64,000 bases of DNA from an uncultured Blastocatellia bacterium (GCA_946480785.1 CAMLLD010000003.1:62001-126000); one strand, 5' to 3'; numbered from the stretch's first letter, positions 51,680 to 60,438 are shown. The notes: generated by a model not told the origin, from the sequence alone. Program-made: numbers and translations.

Positions 51680-52213
51680 CTACTCCGTGGCAGTCTCTTC
51701 TTCAGCCGGCTGACTCAATGCGGCTTGCTCCTCGGCGCTCAAGTGGCCGACGATCACGTCGCCTTCCGAAACCACTTTTACCGGCAACTCGATCGTAACT
51801 TCGCGGTGCAAACGCACGGGCACCGAGTATTCACCCAAACGCTTCAACGGCTCGCGCAGGTGAATGCGATGCCGATCGATCTCGTAACCACGCTCCTGCA
51901 ACGCGTCGGCGATGTCCATCGAAGTCACCGAACCGTACAACGCACCCTGCTCGCCCGCTTTGCGTTTGAACTCGAGCACGAGCGCACCCATCTGCTGTGA
52001 CTGCGATTCCGCCGTCGCACGCTCTTTCGCTTCCTTTTTCAACAGCGCGGCGCGCTCCTGTTCGATTCCCTTCACGTTTCCCGCCGTCGCTTCCACGGCG
52101 AGATTGCGCGGCAGGAGATAGTTGCGCGCGTAACCGGCTCTGACTCGAACAATCTCGCCACGCGCGCCGAGATCATCCACGTCTTCGCGTAAAAGAACTT
52201 TCGTGTGTGCCAT
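51680..52213 (-). CDS. rplI: 50S ribosomal protein L9
   Basis: 177 residues, slightly longer than the usual 150. The N-terminal domain is typical: VLLREDVDDLGARGEIVRVRAGYARNYLLP. The long central helix and the C-terminal domain (IDRHRIHLREPLKRLGEY) follow, and the tail is acidic (EEQAALSQPAEEETATE). It binds 23S rRNA near the L1 stalk. AAGGAA precedes the ATG. It follows rpsR after 17 nt. Confidence 0.97.
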   Translation of the reverse strand: MAHTKVLLREDVDDLGARGEIVRVRAGYARNYLLPRNLAVEATAGNVKGIEQERAALLKKEAKERATAESQSQQMGALVLEFKRKAGEQGALYGSVTSMDIADALQERGYEIDRHRIHLREPLKRLGEYSVPVRLHREVTIELPVKVVSEGDVIVGHLSAEEQAALSQPAEEETATE

Positions 52214-52230
52214 TTCCTTCTCTCTCTTCC

Positions 52231-52548
52231 TTAATCGGTCGTGTACGGCAGCAACGCGATGTTGCGCGCGCGCTTGATCGCTTCCGCGAGCATGCGTTGG
52301 TGGGTCGCACAGTTACCGGAGATGCGCCGGGGCAGGATCTTGCCGCGCTCGGGCAAGTAGTTCATCAACAACCTGACGTCTTTGAAGTCGATCAAATCGA
52401 CTTTATCGATGCAAAAACGGCAGACGCGTCGCCGGTGCATGCGGCGTCCTTGGCCGCGTCCGCCCATCGGGCGCCGGTCCTGATCGTCGTCGCTGTCGTA
52501 TCCGCCACCACCGCCGCCGCGCGGGCGGTCTTCATAATTGGTTGACAT
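52231..52548 (-). CDS. rpsR: 30S ribosomal protein S18
   Basis: 105 residues. The C-terminal 60 residues are the conserved S18 core ([20 protein letters not shown], then [20 protein letters not shown] and [12 protein letters not shown]). Cysteines in CRFC and NCATH suggest the zinc-type form. An unusual 35-residue N-terminal extension is rich in Gly, Asp and Arg. ATG 52548 is preceded by AGAGGAT, and so is preferred to 52563. It partners S6. Confidence 0.95.
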   Translation of the reverse strand: MSTNYEDRPRGGGGGGYDSDDDQDRRPMGGRGQGRRMHRRRVCRFCIDKVDLIDFKDVRLLMNYLPERGKILPRRISGNCATHQRMLAEAIKRARNIALLPYTTD

Positions 52549-52578
52549 ATTTATCCTCTTCAAATGCTAAGTCGAAAT

Positions 52579-53001
52579 CTATTCGCCGCCGGCTTCAGCA
52601 AATTCCATTGCTGGTCCACGACGAGACGGCGCGTTGTGTCCGCGCTCGGGACGCTTCGCGGCCTTGCGCGCACGGCGCTCCTTCAGCTTTTCAGCACGGC
52701 GGCGATCTTCGTCGACACGGACCGTGATGTAACGCAGCACGCGATCGTTGACGCGCATGCGGCGTTCGAGCTCGGCGATCTCGCGGCCCGTGCCTTCGAT
52801 CTCCAGCAACACAAACGTACCGTCTTTGTGGTGCAGGATCTCGTAGGCGAGCTGGCGCTTGCCCATCACTTCGTTTTTGACGATCGTGCCGCCCTGGTCC
52901 GTGACGATCTGGGCGAAACTCTCGCTGAGTTTCGGCACTTCTTCGTCGGCCGTCGGGTCAACGATGAAGACCACTTCGTACTGTCTCTTGTTGTTATTCA
53001 A
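52579..53001 (-). CDS. rpsF: 30S ribosomal protein S6
   Basis: 140 residues. The family pattern YEVVFIVDPTADEEVPKL, KRQLAYEILHHKDGTFVLLE and RRMRVNDRVLRYITVRVDED is complete; the last 40 residues are Lys/Arg/Glu-rich. Two non-ATG starts compete: GTG 53007 lies directly on the GGAGG, while TTG 53001 lies 7 nt after it, so I choose TTG. It begins the S6-S18-L9 cluster, immediately after pth. Confidence 0.94.
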   Translation of the reverse strand: MNNNKRQYEVVFIVDPTADEEVPKLSESFAQIVTDQGGTIVKNEVMGKRQLAYEILHHKDGTFVLLEIEGTGREIAELERRMRVNDRVLRYITVRVDEDRRRAEKLKERRARKAAKRPERGHNAPSRRGPAMEFAEAGGE

Positions 53002-53014
53002 CTTCACTCCTCCA

Positions 53015-53587
53015 TCAGTTGAACTGCTGCATTGCTTTCAACGCGCCGTCCCTGATAATCATTCGTAGTGCGTTTGCACCATTCTCAAGCGTCTCTTTCA
53101 CCGCCGTCTGTTCGCTCTTCGCAAACGTGTCGAGCACAAACCGCTTCGTGTCTGAAATCGGATGCTCGGGTTGAATCCCGATGCGCAACCGAATGAACTC
53201 TTCCGTGCCGAGCGCGGCGATGATCGACTTCAAACCGTTATGACCACCCGCCGAGCCGCGTTCGCGAATGCGAATCTTGCCCACGGGCAAAGCCAGGTCA
53301 TCGGAAATCACCACCAACTGCTTTGCCGACTGTTGCAGTGGCGCATCGCTTTCGAGCTTGCGCAACAGGCAGGAAACTGCGCCGCCGCTTAAGTTCATGA
53401 ACGTCTGTGGCTTGGCCAGTCTGGTGACAACACCTTCGACCGGTCCCTGGCCCACAAGCGAGTTGCACTCGCGTCGCTTCACGAGGATCCGTTCATCGTC
53501 CGCCAGTTTGTCAATCAACATGAACCCGAGGTTATGGCGCGTTTCAGCGTAGTCGGAGCCGGGATTGCCAAGACCAACGATGAGCAA
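53015..53587 (-). CDS. pth: Peptidyl-tRNA hydrolase
   Basis: 190 residues. Recycles peptidyl-tRNA dropped by ribosomes. The N-terminus LIVGLGNPGSDYAETRHNLGF contains the catalytic His; Asn residues in PQTFMNLSGGAV and GSAGGHNGLKSI complete the active site, and DDLALPVGKIRIR is the conserved Asp. The start is TTG 53587, 3 nt after the L25 stop, with a GGAG upstream. It sits between rplY and rpsF, a familiar order. Confidence 0.96.
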   Translation of the reverse strand: MLIVGLGNPGSDYAETRHNLGFMLIDKLADDERILVKRRECNSLVGQGPVEGVVTRLAKPQTFMNLSGGAVSCLLRKLESDAPLQQSAKQLVVISDDLALPVGKIRIRERGSAGGHNGLKSIIAALGTEEFIRLRIGIQPEHPISDTKRFVLDTFAKSEQTAVKETLENGANALRMIIRDGALKAMQQFN

Positions 53588-53590
53588 CTG

Positions 53591-54256
53591 CTACTCGCCT
53601 TCTCCCTCTTCTTCCTTCTTGCCCTTGCCGATCACTTCGGGTTCGGCAGGCTCTTCGCCCTCGACCGGAGTCGGCGCGACGACCTCTTCCTTCACGATGC
53701 CGACCGTCGCGATGACGAGTTCCGCCTCGGTCAGGATCTCGATTCCTTCGGCTACGGGAATGTCCGAAACGTGCAGCACGTCGTGAACGTCGAGATTGGA
53801 AACATCAACTTCCAGCGCGTCGGGAATTTCGCGCGGCTCGCACTTGATGTCGATCTCGCGCACGATCTGTTCGAGCACGCCCTGCTTCTCTTTCACGCCG
53901 ATGGGCTCACCCGTGAGGTGCAACGGCACCGTCACTTCGATCTTCTGTCCCTTGACGAGACGCGTCAGGTCGGCGTGAATCAGGCGGCCCTTGATCGGAT
54001 CGATCTGGCGATCGTGAAACATGACTTCGCTCGCGCCGGCGCCGTCGACTTCGATCGTGAAGATCGTGTTTCGCCCTGAGTCGGAACGAAGAATCGCAGC
54101 CAACTCGCGCAACGGAGCGACCGCCGCTACGGTCTCCGCGCCGCCACCATAAACCGTGATCGGCACCATGCCGTCGCGGCGCGCGCGGCGCGCGTCGTTT
54201 TTGCCGCGGCCGGAACGCAGCCGCGCCTGCACCTTGTACTCTTTTTTCTCCGCCAT
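53591..54256 (-). CDS. rplY: 50S ribosomal protein L25/general stress protein Ctc
   Basis: 221 residues, the long (Ctc/TL5) form. The N-terminal domain binds 5S rRNA (RSGRGKNDARRARRDGMVP, VMFHDRQIDPIKGRLIHADL), the C-terminal beta domain follows (GVKEKQGVLEQIVREIDIKC), and it ends in an acidic tail. AAGGAG precedes the ATG at 6 nt. Its leader carries strong hairpins (54277-54329). It lies after prs and before pth. Confidence 0.95.
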   Translation of the reverse strand: MAEKKEYKVQARLRSGRGKNDARRARRDGMVPITVYGGGAETVAAVAPLRELAAILRSDSGRNTIFTIEVDGAGASEVMFHDRQIDPIKGRLIHADLTRLVKGQKIEVTVPLHLTGEPIGVKEKQGVLEQIVREIDIKCEPREIPDALEVDVSNLDVHDVLHVSDIPVAEGIEILTEAELVIATVGIVKEEVVAPTPVEGEEPAEPEVIGKGKKEEEGEGE

Positions 54257-54276
54257 GATTTCTCCTTACAAACTTT

Positions 54277-54329
54277 CAGCGACCCGTGGACCAGCCACAG
54301 GTCGCTGATGGTCTTCTTTCAGCCATCAG
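54277..54329 (-). promoter_or_regulatory. Two overlapping hairpins in the rplY leader
   Basis: A 13-bp stem with one mismatch joins CAGCGACC-C-GTGG (54277-54289) to CCAC-A-GGTCGCTG (54295-54307) around ACCAG. A second stem pairs CTGATGG (54305-54311) with CCATCAG (54323-54329). They share three bases, so only one can form fully. There is no T tract after them. They lie 20 nt from the rplY start and could regulate it or cap the prs transcript. Confidence 0.55.
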
Positions 54330-54342
54330 TGTTTGCCCTTCG

Positions 54343-55290
54343 CTAAACGAAGAGCGAAGAGACTGAAGTCTCCTCGTGGATCGACTTGATCGCTTTCGCC
54401 AGAAGCGGCGCTATACTCAAAACCTTGATCTTATCGAGCTGACAAGCGTGATCGCGCAACGGAATCGTGTTCGTCACGATCACTTTCTCAATTTCCGATT
54501 CGGCGAGCAATTCGATCGCCCGGCCGGAAAACACCGGATGCGTGAAACACGCATGAATTCTTTCGGCCCCGGCGTCCTTCAAAGCGCGCGCGACTTTCGT
54601 CAGCGAGCCGCCGGTGTCGCACATGTCGTCGACTATCAAACAATTTCGGCCACGCACGTCGCCGACTACATTCATCACTTCGGCAACATTGGCCTTCTCA
54701 CGGCGTTTGTCGCAAAGCGCGAGTTCCGCATCGAGCCGTTTCGCGTAAGCCCGGGCGCGCTCGGCGCCGCCGGTATCAGGAGCCACAACCGTCAAATTCG
54801 GCAGCGGGTGCTCCTGATAGTAGCCGATAAAAACCGGTGCAGCGTACAGGTGGTCCACCGGAATGTCAAAGAAGCCTTGGATCTGCGCCGCGTGCAGGTC
54901 CATCGCCAACAGGCGATCGGCCCCGGCCTTGGTGATCAGGTTCGCCACCAGCTTCGCGGAGATCGGCACGCGCGGCCGGTCCTTCTTGTCGGAGCGCCCG
55001 TAACCGTAATACGGAATCACGGGCGTGATGCGCTCGGCCGACGAACGGCGAAACGCATCGAGCATGATCAATAGCTCCATCAGGTGCGCGTCAGTAGGCG
55101 GGCAGGTGGGCTGCACGATAAAGACGTCACCACCGCGAACGTTCTCGTCGATCTGAAAGTTAAACTCACCGTCAGAGAAACGTTCGGGGTAAGCCTTACC
55201 CATGTCACAACTCAATTGGCGACAGATTTCTTCCGCCAACTTGGGGTTCGCATTTCCGGAGAAGATTTGAATGCCGCCGGTTGTGCTCAT
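54343..55290 (-). CDS. prs: Ribose-phosphate pyrophosphokinase
   Basis: 315 residues. Makes PRPP from ribose 5-phosphate and ATP. Conserved patches are IFSGNANPKLAEEI, FSDGEFNFQIDENVRGGDVF, YYGYGRSDKKDRPRVPISAK, the PRPP-binding VDDMCDTGGSLTKVA and the flexible-loop KRREKANVAEV. It feeds nucleotide, His and Trp synthesis. It lies downstream of ispE and tRNA-Gln. Confidence 0.97.
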   Translation of the reverse strand: MSTTGGIQIFSGNANPKLAEEICRQLSCDMGKAYPERFSDGEFNFQIDENVRGGDVFIVQPTCPPTDAHLMELLIMLDAFRRSSAERITPVIPYYGYGRSDKKDRPRVPISAKLVANLITKAGADRLLAMDLHAAQIQGFFDIPVDHLYAAPVFIGYYQEHPLPNLTVVAPDTGGAERARAYAKRLDAELALCDKRREKANVAEVMNVVGDVRGRNCLIVDDMCDTGGSLTKVARALKDAGAERIHACFTHPVFSGRAIELLAESEIEKVIVTNTIPLRDHACQLDKIKVLSIAPLLAKAIKSIHEETSVSSLFV

Positions 55291-55309
55291 ACCTTAGTCG
55301 ATAAGAATT

Positions 55310-55384
55310 TGGCTGGGGCGGGTGGATTCGAACCAACGAATGCCGGTTCCAAAGACCGGTGCCTTACCACTTGGCTACGCCCCA
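55310..55384 (-). tRNA. tRNA-Gln(UUG)
   Basis: 75 nt with encoded CCA. The acceptor strands TGGGGCG and CGCCCCA pair fully, followed by G73 and CCA. The anticodon stem CCGGT/ACCGG encloses loop CTTTGGA, anticodon TTG (reads CAA). The T arm holds GTTCGAATC. The first 10 nt overlap the end of ispE, whose stop codon is within the tRNA. Confidence 0.96.
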
Positions 55385-56268
55385 GTATCTGATTGCCGGC
55401 TCAGCGCCTGCAAATACTCGCTGCGTGACAGAGTGTGGCACGCAAATACTCGCCATCCTATTTCGCTTCTGAGATTGTCGAGAGCATGATCGCGCGCTGC
55501 CTGGTCGCTAAAGATACCAAAGACGCTGGAGCCGCTTCCAGCCAGTAACGCGTTTTGTGCGCCAGCTGCGAGCAGCGCGTCTTTAGCACGCCTGATCTCA
55601 GGTTCTCTCTCAAAGATCACACCTTCAAAATCATTGTGCAGAGGCCACTGACTGCTGTTCGTAGAAAGGGGCTCCGTGAAGGAACTTGAAAGAATAGAGA
55701 CCGAGTCCGTGCTTGTCAAGGAAGGCGCATTCAGTGCTGCGTATGCGGTTGCAGTGGAGACTGAAGCGTTGGGAGTGACAACAACGAGGTACTGCTTTGG
55801 CACGTCAACCACACCAGAAAGATCAGTTCCTGTCCCTGTTGCCACCGCAGTTCCGCCAGTAAGAAAGAACGGCACATCAGCGCCCAACTGCGCCCCAATC
55901 CTTCTTAAATCCCCTCCCCCGAGCCCCAACCGCCACAAACGATTCAACGCCAACAGCGTCACCGCCGCATTCGACGATCCGCCACCTAAACCACCCTTCG
56001 CAGGAATTTTCTTAACCAGTTTTATGTCGGCGCCGTGTCGAGTCGATAACGCACGCGCGGCTCTCACGATCAAGTTAGTCTCGTCAACCGGTATCGACGG
56101 ATCGTCACACCTCAATGTGATCGTAGAATCTGAGCGCGGCTCAAACACGATCTCATCGCACAGAGAAACGCTTTGCAGCACCGTCACGACCTCGTGATAA
56201 CCATCAGGCCGCTTTCCCAGTATCCGCAAACTCCAATTGATCTTGGCGAAGGAAGGAAGCTTCAGCAA
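55375..56268 (-). CDS. ispE: 4-diphosphocytidyl-2-C-methyl-D-erythritol kinase
   Basis: 297-residue GHMP kinase of the MEP isoprenoid pathway. FAKINWSLRILGKRPDGYHEV is the substrate loop, IPAKGGLGGGSSNAAVTLLAL is the ATP-binding GHMP motif, and the C-terminal motif is LLAGSGSSVFGIF. The start is TTG 56268, 1 nt after the CAP-domain gene stop. The last codons run into tRNA-Gln. It phosphorylates CDP-ME with ATP. Confidence 0.95.
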   Translation of the reverse strand: MLKLPSFAKINWSLRILGKRPDGYHEVVTVLQSVSLCDEIVFEPRSDSTITLRCDDPSIPVDETNLIVRAARALSTRHGADIKLVKKIPAKGGLGGGSSNAAVTLLALNRLWRLGLGGGDLRRIGAQLGADVPFFLTGGTAVATGTGTDLSGVVDVPKQYLVVVTPNASVSTATAYAALNAPSLTSTDSVSILSSSFTEPLSTNSSQWPLHNDFEGVIFEREPEIRRAKDALLAAGAQNALLAGSGSSVFGIFSDQAARDHALDNLRSEIGWRVFACHTLSRSEYLQALSRQSDTGA

Positions 56269-56269
56269 A

Positions 56270-56839
56270 TCACCGCGTAATAAACGTCTGCGTCAGGAAC
56301 ACCGATCCATCCGGGGCCACATACGTTCCGATCGCCATCGCGCGAAACTCCGGCGACAAAATATTGGCGCGATGCTTCTCGGAAGCCATCCATCTCTCAA
56401 CTGCAAATGCTCCGGGATCTTCGTAGCCCTGATTATACGCGATGTTTTCACCGAGCACGGTAAAGGTAAGAATGCCGGCCACACGTGCGCGATCGCGCAA
56501 GTGCAGACCGTCAGGCGTGTCGTGAGAAAAGTAGTTCAAACGCGACATGCTCTCCGAGTGAGTGCGGGCCATGCGGCAGATGTCGGCGTCCCACGCGAGC
56601 GCGGGCAAACCATGCTGAACGCGAACGACATTGGTCTGCTCGAAAGCGCGACGCTCAATATCGTTCGCCTCAGCCAAACTGGGAGAGGCGCTCGGGGTGA
56701 CCGAAGTAACAGTCGTGGGTGTAAAACGCGTGATGAGGCGAGCGACAGGCTGAGGTTTGGGCTGTTGCTGAGCCAAAACGGAGTGGCAGCCAACGAGGCC
56801 GACGAGCAGAAGCAGGCATGTCCGGGTCACCCTAAACAC
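56270..56839 (-). CDS. Secreted CAP/SCP-domain protein
   Basis: 189 residues. A signal peptide (TCLLLLVGLVGCHSVLAQ) is followed by an SCP-like extracellular domain. CAP motifs are present: QTNVVRVQHGLPALAWD, HSESMSRLNYFSHD, GENIAYNQGYEDP and WMASEKHRANILSPEF; the two His and Glu that line the cavity can be seen. Bacterial CAP proteins are poorly understood; it may bind lipids or cut peptides. It is upstream of ispE with a 1-nt gap. Confidence 0.9.
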   Translation of the reverse strand: MFRVTRTCLLLLVGLVGCHSVLAQQQPKPQPVARLITRFTPTTVTSVTPSASPSLAEANDIERRAFEQTNVVRVQHGLPALAWDADICRMARTHSESMSRLNYFSHDTPDGLHLRDRARVAGILTFTVLGENIAYNQGYEDPGAFAVERWMASEKHRANILSPEFRAMAIGTYVAPDGSVFLTQTFITR

Positions 56840-56880
56840 GAGTTCAGGGTATCAACTCTGTTTAACTACGGTCAACCAAT

Positions 56881-57387
56881 TTATTCGGTAGCGGGTTCTG
56901 TTCGCGGATCTGTGAAGTAGTAAACAGTTTTGAGCCACGAGGACTTAGTCGGATAGCAATACACCAAAACCAAGACAGCAATGGCCCCGGCCCAAAAGGT
57001 ATACAAGATGTTTCCCGTAATCAGAGTCACCACGAAGCCCGTGGCCGCGATGGCCTCGGCGCAAATAGCGAGTTGAATGGTCGTCTTTTCAAGCGTTTTG
57101 ACCAAACCACGCACTCCTTCAAGACCGGCGATATCCTGAAGTCGCATAGCTGAGAACCTGTTCCGTCGCCAGGCAACGGCTCCGAGCCCGAAGAACAGCA
57201 CCACTAGGCGTGCGGTTAGGTATAGGAGTGGGCCTGAATCTCGCTCGATCAGATAAGGACGAGCAACGAAGGCGACGACCGAAAGGAGCACGGTGGCGAT
57301 CAACAATCCGGCAACGGTGACAGCCGCCGCTTTATGTCTGCGGGCCAACTCGGCCTGAGCTTCTGGGGAGGTAGGTTCCAGTGCCAT
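56881..57387 (-). CDS. Hypothetical four-helix membrane protein
   Basis: 168 residues from ATG 57387. Four hydrophobic segments are seen (AVTVAGLLIATVLLSVVAFV, YLTARLVVLFFGLGAVAW, ICAEAIAATGFVVTLITGNI and TFWAGAIAVLVLVYCYP). The N-terminus is charged and the C-terminus ends PRTEPATE. There is no signal peptide. I do not recognise the family. It lies between the BamD-like and CAP genes. Confidence 0.7.
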   Translation of the reverse strand: MALEPTSPEAQAELARRHKAAAVTVAGLLIATVLLSVVAFVARPYLIERDSGPLLYLTARLVVLFFGLGAVAWRRNRFSAMRLQDIAGLEGVRGLVKTLEKTTIQLAICAEAIAATGFVVTLITGNILYTFWAGAIAVLVLVYCYPTKSSWLKTVYYFTDPRTEPATE

Positions 57388-57434
57388 CGTGGCTTGTAGG
57401 GTGGGCACCGAGTGCCACCCTGTTCAAAGATTGC

Positions 57435-58952
57435 CTATGGCTTGATCGCCGCGGGCGCCGCGTTATTCGAGGCCGCGGGTGTGACCGGCGTCGCGGCTCG
57501 TGGCGAACGGTTTGTCGGCGCGTCGGGCGTTCTCTTATCCGGCAATTGGCCGTTGTACTTGAGCGCCTCGTCGATCAGGTCGGTGCCTTCTTTTCCGTCT
57601 TTACTGATCAGGATGCCGTTCTTGTTCACGGTCACGTCGGCACGTCCCGAAACCTGCTGCATCAGGTTACCCATGAAGCTCTGCTGCGTGCGCTTCGCGC
57701 ACGGGTTCGGCGTTGATTTTTCCGGAATCGGCGCGCCGATGATCTTCAACTGATCTTTCGCTTTGTCGATGTATTCGCTTTCGGGAAACTCAGTCACGAG
57801 CTTCTGGTAATAACGCGCGGCCTCGTCCGGTTCTTCTTCGGCCTGGTAAGTCGAGGCGAGTCGAAAGAAAACTTCGTCGTTGTACGAGAAACACGGATAC
57901 TTGTCGACGATTTCTTTCAAACGCGACTGCGCGCCTTTCAAGCCGCCTTTGCCGGTCGAATACTTCACGTCGTAATAGAACCGCGCAATCTGAAGATTGT
58001 GCATCGCGAGGTTCTCCTGCACTTCCTGTAGCCGCGACTCGACCGTCGGCCGCAGCGGGCTGTTCGGATACTGCTGCAAGAGTACTTTGAGCCTCTGCTC
58101 GGCTTTGCGCGCGTGCGAGATGTCGCGGTCGGACAAGCCCATCTGCCGCATCTCCGCTTCCGCTACTTTCAGACTCGCGTCGTCCGCGAGCGGATCTGTC
58201 GGAAAGAACGTGAGCCAGTCCTGATAAGCCTGCGCGGCCTGAATCAACGAGCTCGTCGTTCCTTCGAGAAAGAACGAATCGGCGATCGCGAGTTTGGCCA
58301 AAGGCAGAAACGGTGAATCGGGATACGTGTTGATGATGGTGGCAAACAGCAAACGGCCGGTGTCGTGATGTCCTTTGCGAACTTCCTTCGTGCCCTCTTC
58401 AAACAGCGTGCGATCGCGGCCGGCGACGGCTGCGCCCGTCAGGTCCGCGTACTTATCTTCGCCGCCGCCAAGCAGACCGAACAGTTTTCCCTTCTTCTTC
58501 TTTCCCTTGCTGGTGGACGTCGCAGTGGCGCTGCCGGTGCGAGCGCTGGCGGTCTGTTGCAAACCGGCGTCAACGCGCGTGCTCAGCTCGGCCACCGACT
58601 GTTCCAAACGATCCACGTCAGCGGTGTCGAACTTCTCGGCCTTGTCGTTTTTTGATTTGAGATTGTTGACTTCGGAGCTGAGTGAGGAAACTTCTTTCTC
58701 GAGACTCTTGAGCCGCACCGCCGGGTCGTCGGCGTTCGGCTTTTTATCTTTGTCCGGCGCGGGCATCGCGCCGAGGGCACTATTCAACGAACGGCGCATC
58801 AGGTCGAGTTTGGAACTCATCACGTCCAGGCGCTGAGCGGTCGAGAGCTCGGTCTGGCCGCCGGTCCGTTGTTGCTGCTGCCCGAATGCAGTCTGGGACA
58901 GGCCCAAAACGGCGGCGCAGAAAAGCGCCAGGATAATAAAACGAGACTTCAT
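57435..58952 (-). CDS. BamD/YfiO-like outer-membrane assembly protein
   Basis: 505 residues. A signal peptide (MKSRFIILALFCAAVLGLS) leads to a coiled-coil region (residues about 40-130: DVMSSKLDLMRRSLNS, LEKEVSSLSSEVNNLKSK), reminiscent of YbgF/CpoB, and then BamD-type TPR repeats (YPDSPFLPLAKLAIADSFFL, YPNSPLRPTVESRLQE, YPCFSYNDEVFFRLASTYQA). A Pro/Ala-rich C-terminus ends it. ATG 58952 has GGAGG about 8 nt upstream. The usual BamD lipobox cysteine is not visible. It probably works with BamA at the outer membrane. Confidence 0.8.
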   Translation of the reverse strand: MKSRFIILALFCAAVLGLSQTAFGQQQQRTGGQTELSTAQRLDVMSSKLDLMRRSLNSALGAMPAPDKDKKPNADDPAVRLKSLEKEVSSLSSEVNNLKSKNDKAEKFDTADVDRLEQSVAELSTRVDAGLQQTASARTGSATATSTSKGKKKKGKLFGLLGGGEDKYADLTGAAVAGRDRTLFEEGTKEVRKGHHDTGRLLFATIINTYPDSPFLPLAKLAIADSFFLEGTTSSLIQAAQAYQDWLTFFPTDPLADDASLKVAEAEMRQMGLSDRDISHARKAEQRLKVLLQQYPNSPLRPTVESRLQEVQENLAMHNLQIARFYYDVKYSTGKGGLKGAQSRLKEIVDKYPCFSYNDEVFFRLASTYQAEEEPDEAARYYQKLVTEFPESEYIDKAKDQLKIIGAPIPEKSTPNPCAKRTQQSFMGNLMQQVSGRADVTVNKNGILISKDGKEGTDLIDEALKYNGQLPDKRTPDAPTNRSPRAATPVTPAASNNAAPAAIKP

Positions 58953-59056
58953 AAAATCGACCTCCACCAATAAAAACAGTTGTTTTCTGACGGGATAAGA
59001 GAAGTTACGGCTATCGGATTCCGTTTTCTCTGCTTCGGTTTGCCGTCACAACGAAT

Positions 59057-59734
59057 TTATACCCATTGAACGGTGGCTTCGCGTAGCTCTCTGACGGCCG
59101 CTTCCGCGTCGGGTTTGCCGAAGATGGCCGAGCCCGCGACGATGATCTCCGCGCCCGCGGCGACCACCTTTTCGATATTCGAACGATCGACACCGCCGTC
59201 GATCTCGATGCGGACGTTCAACTGCTGCTCGACGATCATCTGCCGCAGCCGTTTCACCTTGTCGAGCGTTTGCGGAATGAACTGCTGCCCGCCGAAACCC
59301 GGATTGACTGACATCACCAGCACGTAATCGACAAACTGCACTGCCTCTTCTACCGCGACCACCGGAGTCGCGGGATTCAAAACCACGCCCGCCTGCGCGC
59401 CCGCCGCTTTGATCGACATCGCCGTGCGGTGCAGATGCGCATCGGCTTCGACGTGCACCGAAACCATCTGCGCGCCGGCTTCGACAAACTGCGCCGCGTA
59501 AACTCCGGGCTGCGTGATCATCAAGTGGGCGTCGATCGGCAAACGAGTGAATTTCGCGAGCGACTTCACCACCGGCAAACCGACCGTGATGTTGGGCACG
59601 AAATGGCCGTCCATCACGTCGACATGCAACACTCCCGCGCCGCCGCGTTCGACTGCCTGGATCTGATCGCCGAGACAGGAGAAGTTGGCGGACAAAATCG
59701 AAGGCGCAATCTCGATACTTCTGTGATTGAGCAT
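59057..59734 (-). CDS. rpe: Ribulose-phosphate 3-epimerase
   Basis: 225-residue TIM barrel. It interconverts ribulose 5-phosphate and xylulose 5-phosphate. Family motifs are IAPSILSANFSCLGDQI, VDVMDGHFVPNITVG (catalytic Asp and His), DAHLMITQPG and VMSVNPGFGGQQFIP; the C-terminal IVAGSAIFG binds phosphate. It starts 2 nt after the PASTA gene in the fmt-rsmB-PASTA-rpe run. Confidence 0.97.
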   Translation of the reverse strand: MLNHRSIEIAPSILSANFSCLGDQIQAVERGGAGVLHVDVMDGHFVPNITVGLPVVKSLAKFTRLPIDAHLMITQPGVYAAQFVEAGAQMVSVHVEADAHLHRTAMSIKAAGAQAGVVLNPATPVVAVEEAVQFVDYVLVMSVNPGFGGQQFIPQTLDKVKRLRQMIVEQQLNVRIEIDGGVDRSNIEKVVAAGAEIIVAGSAIFGKPDAEAAVRELREATVQWV

Positions 59735-59736
59735 AA

Positions 59737-60438
59737 CTACGGCGCCGGTCTGGTCCTGGTCGGGTTGGGCACCGGCGTGGGCCGAGGAGCCGCCGGTCGC
59801 CGGTTGACGTTCACATTACTCGCCGGCCGCGCATTGATGTTGCTGTTCGTCACGGCGCGATTCACATTCGCGCGCGGAACGTTTGCGTTGCCCGTCGTCG
59901 TGTTTGCGTTGGTTCGGTTCGCGTTCGCGGCGCGATTAGCGTTGCTGTTCGCGGGGCGATTGCTGTTGCCGTTTGCGTTCGCGTTAGCGTTGTCGTTCGT
60001 GTTCCTATTTCGCGGCCGCCTGGGTTTGTTTTCGTTTACGTTCGTGTTGCTGTTGGCGTTGCGATTCGCGTTCGTCGTGTCTTCGTCGGGCGTGACTGTT
60101 TCCGACGACTCGCCGGCTTTGGTCGGGCGGCTGATGTCCATCGCGACAGTCTGGCCCGTCTTCACTACTTCGCCCGCGCGCGGCAGTTGAAACATTACCG
60201 TGTCGGGCTTCGCCTCGTTGCTGGGCCGCGTGGCGCGCACGCGAAACTTCAGATCGGCATCAGCCAGGATCTTCTCCGCGTCGAACCGGTTCTTGCCGAC
60301 GATGTCCGGCACCGTCACTTCCGGGCTGCGCAAAGACAGATAAACGGTCGTGGCGACTCCGAAGAGAAAAACAACCCCGATCGCGATGATAATGGCGATG
60401 CTGCGGAATATGGATGAAGCTCTGGCGACTAAACTCAA
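59737..60438 (-). CDS. Membrane-anchored PASTA-domain protein with Asn-rich tail
   Basis: About 233 residues from TTG 60438. One transmembrane helix (SIAIIIAIGVVFLFGVATTV) is followed by a single PASTA domain (VPDIVGKNRFDAEKILADAD, then PRAGEVVKTGQTVAMDISR). The C-terminal half is a low-complexity Asn/Ala/Arg/Thr tail (NANRNANSNTNVNENK, NDNANANANGNSNRPANSNA). PASTA domains bind muropeptides or beta-lactams. The tail may be a spacer. No ATG is available after the rsmB stop, so the TTG start is by elimination. Confidence 0.7.
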   Translation of the reverse strand: MSLVARASSIFRSIAIIIAIGVVFLFGVATTVYLSLRSPEVTVPDIVGKNRFDAEKILADADLKFRVRATRPSNEAKPDTVMFQLPRAGEVVKTGQTVAMDISRPTKAGESSETVTPDEDTTNANRNANSNTNVNENKPRRPRNRNTNDNANANANGNSNRPANSNANRAANANRTNANTTTGNANVPRANVNRAVTNSNINARPASNVNVNRRPAAPRPTPVPNPTRTRPAP

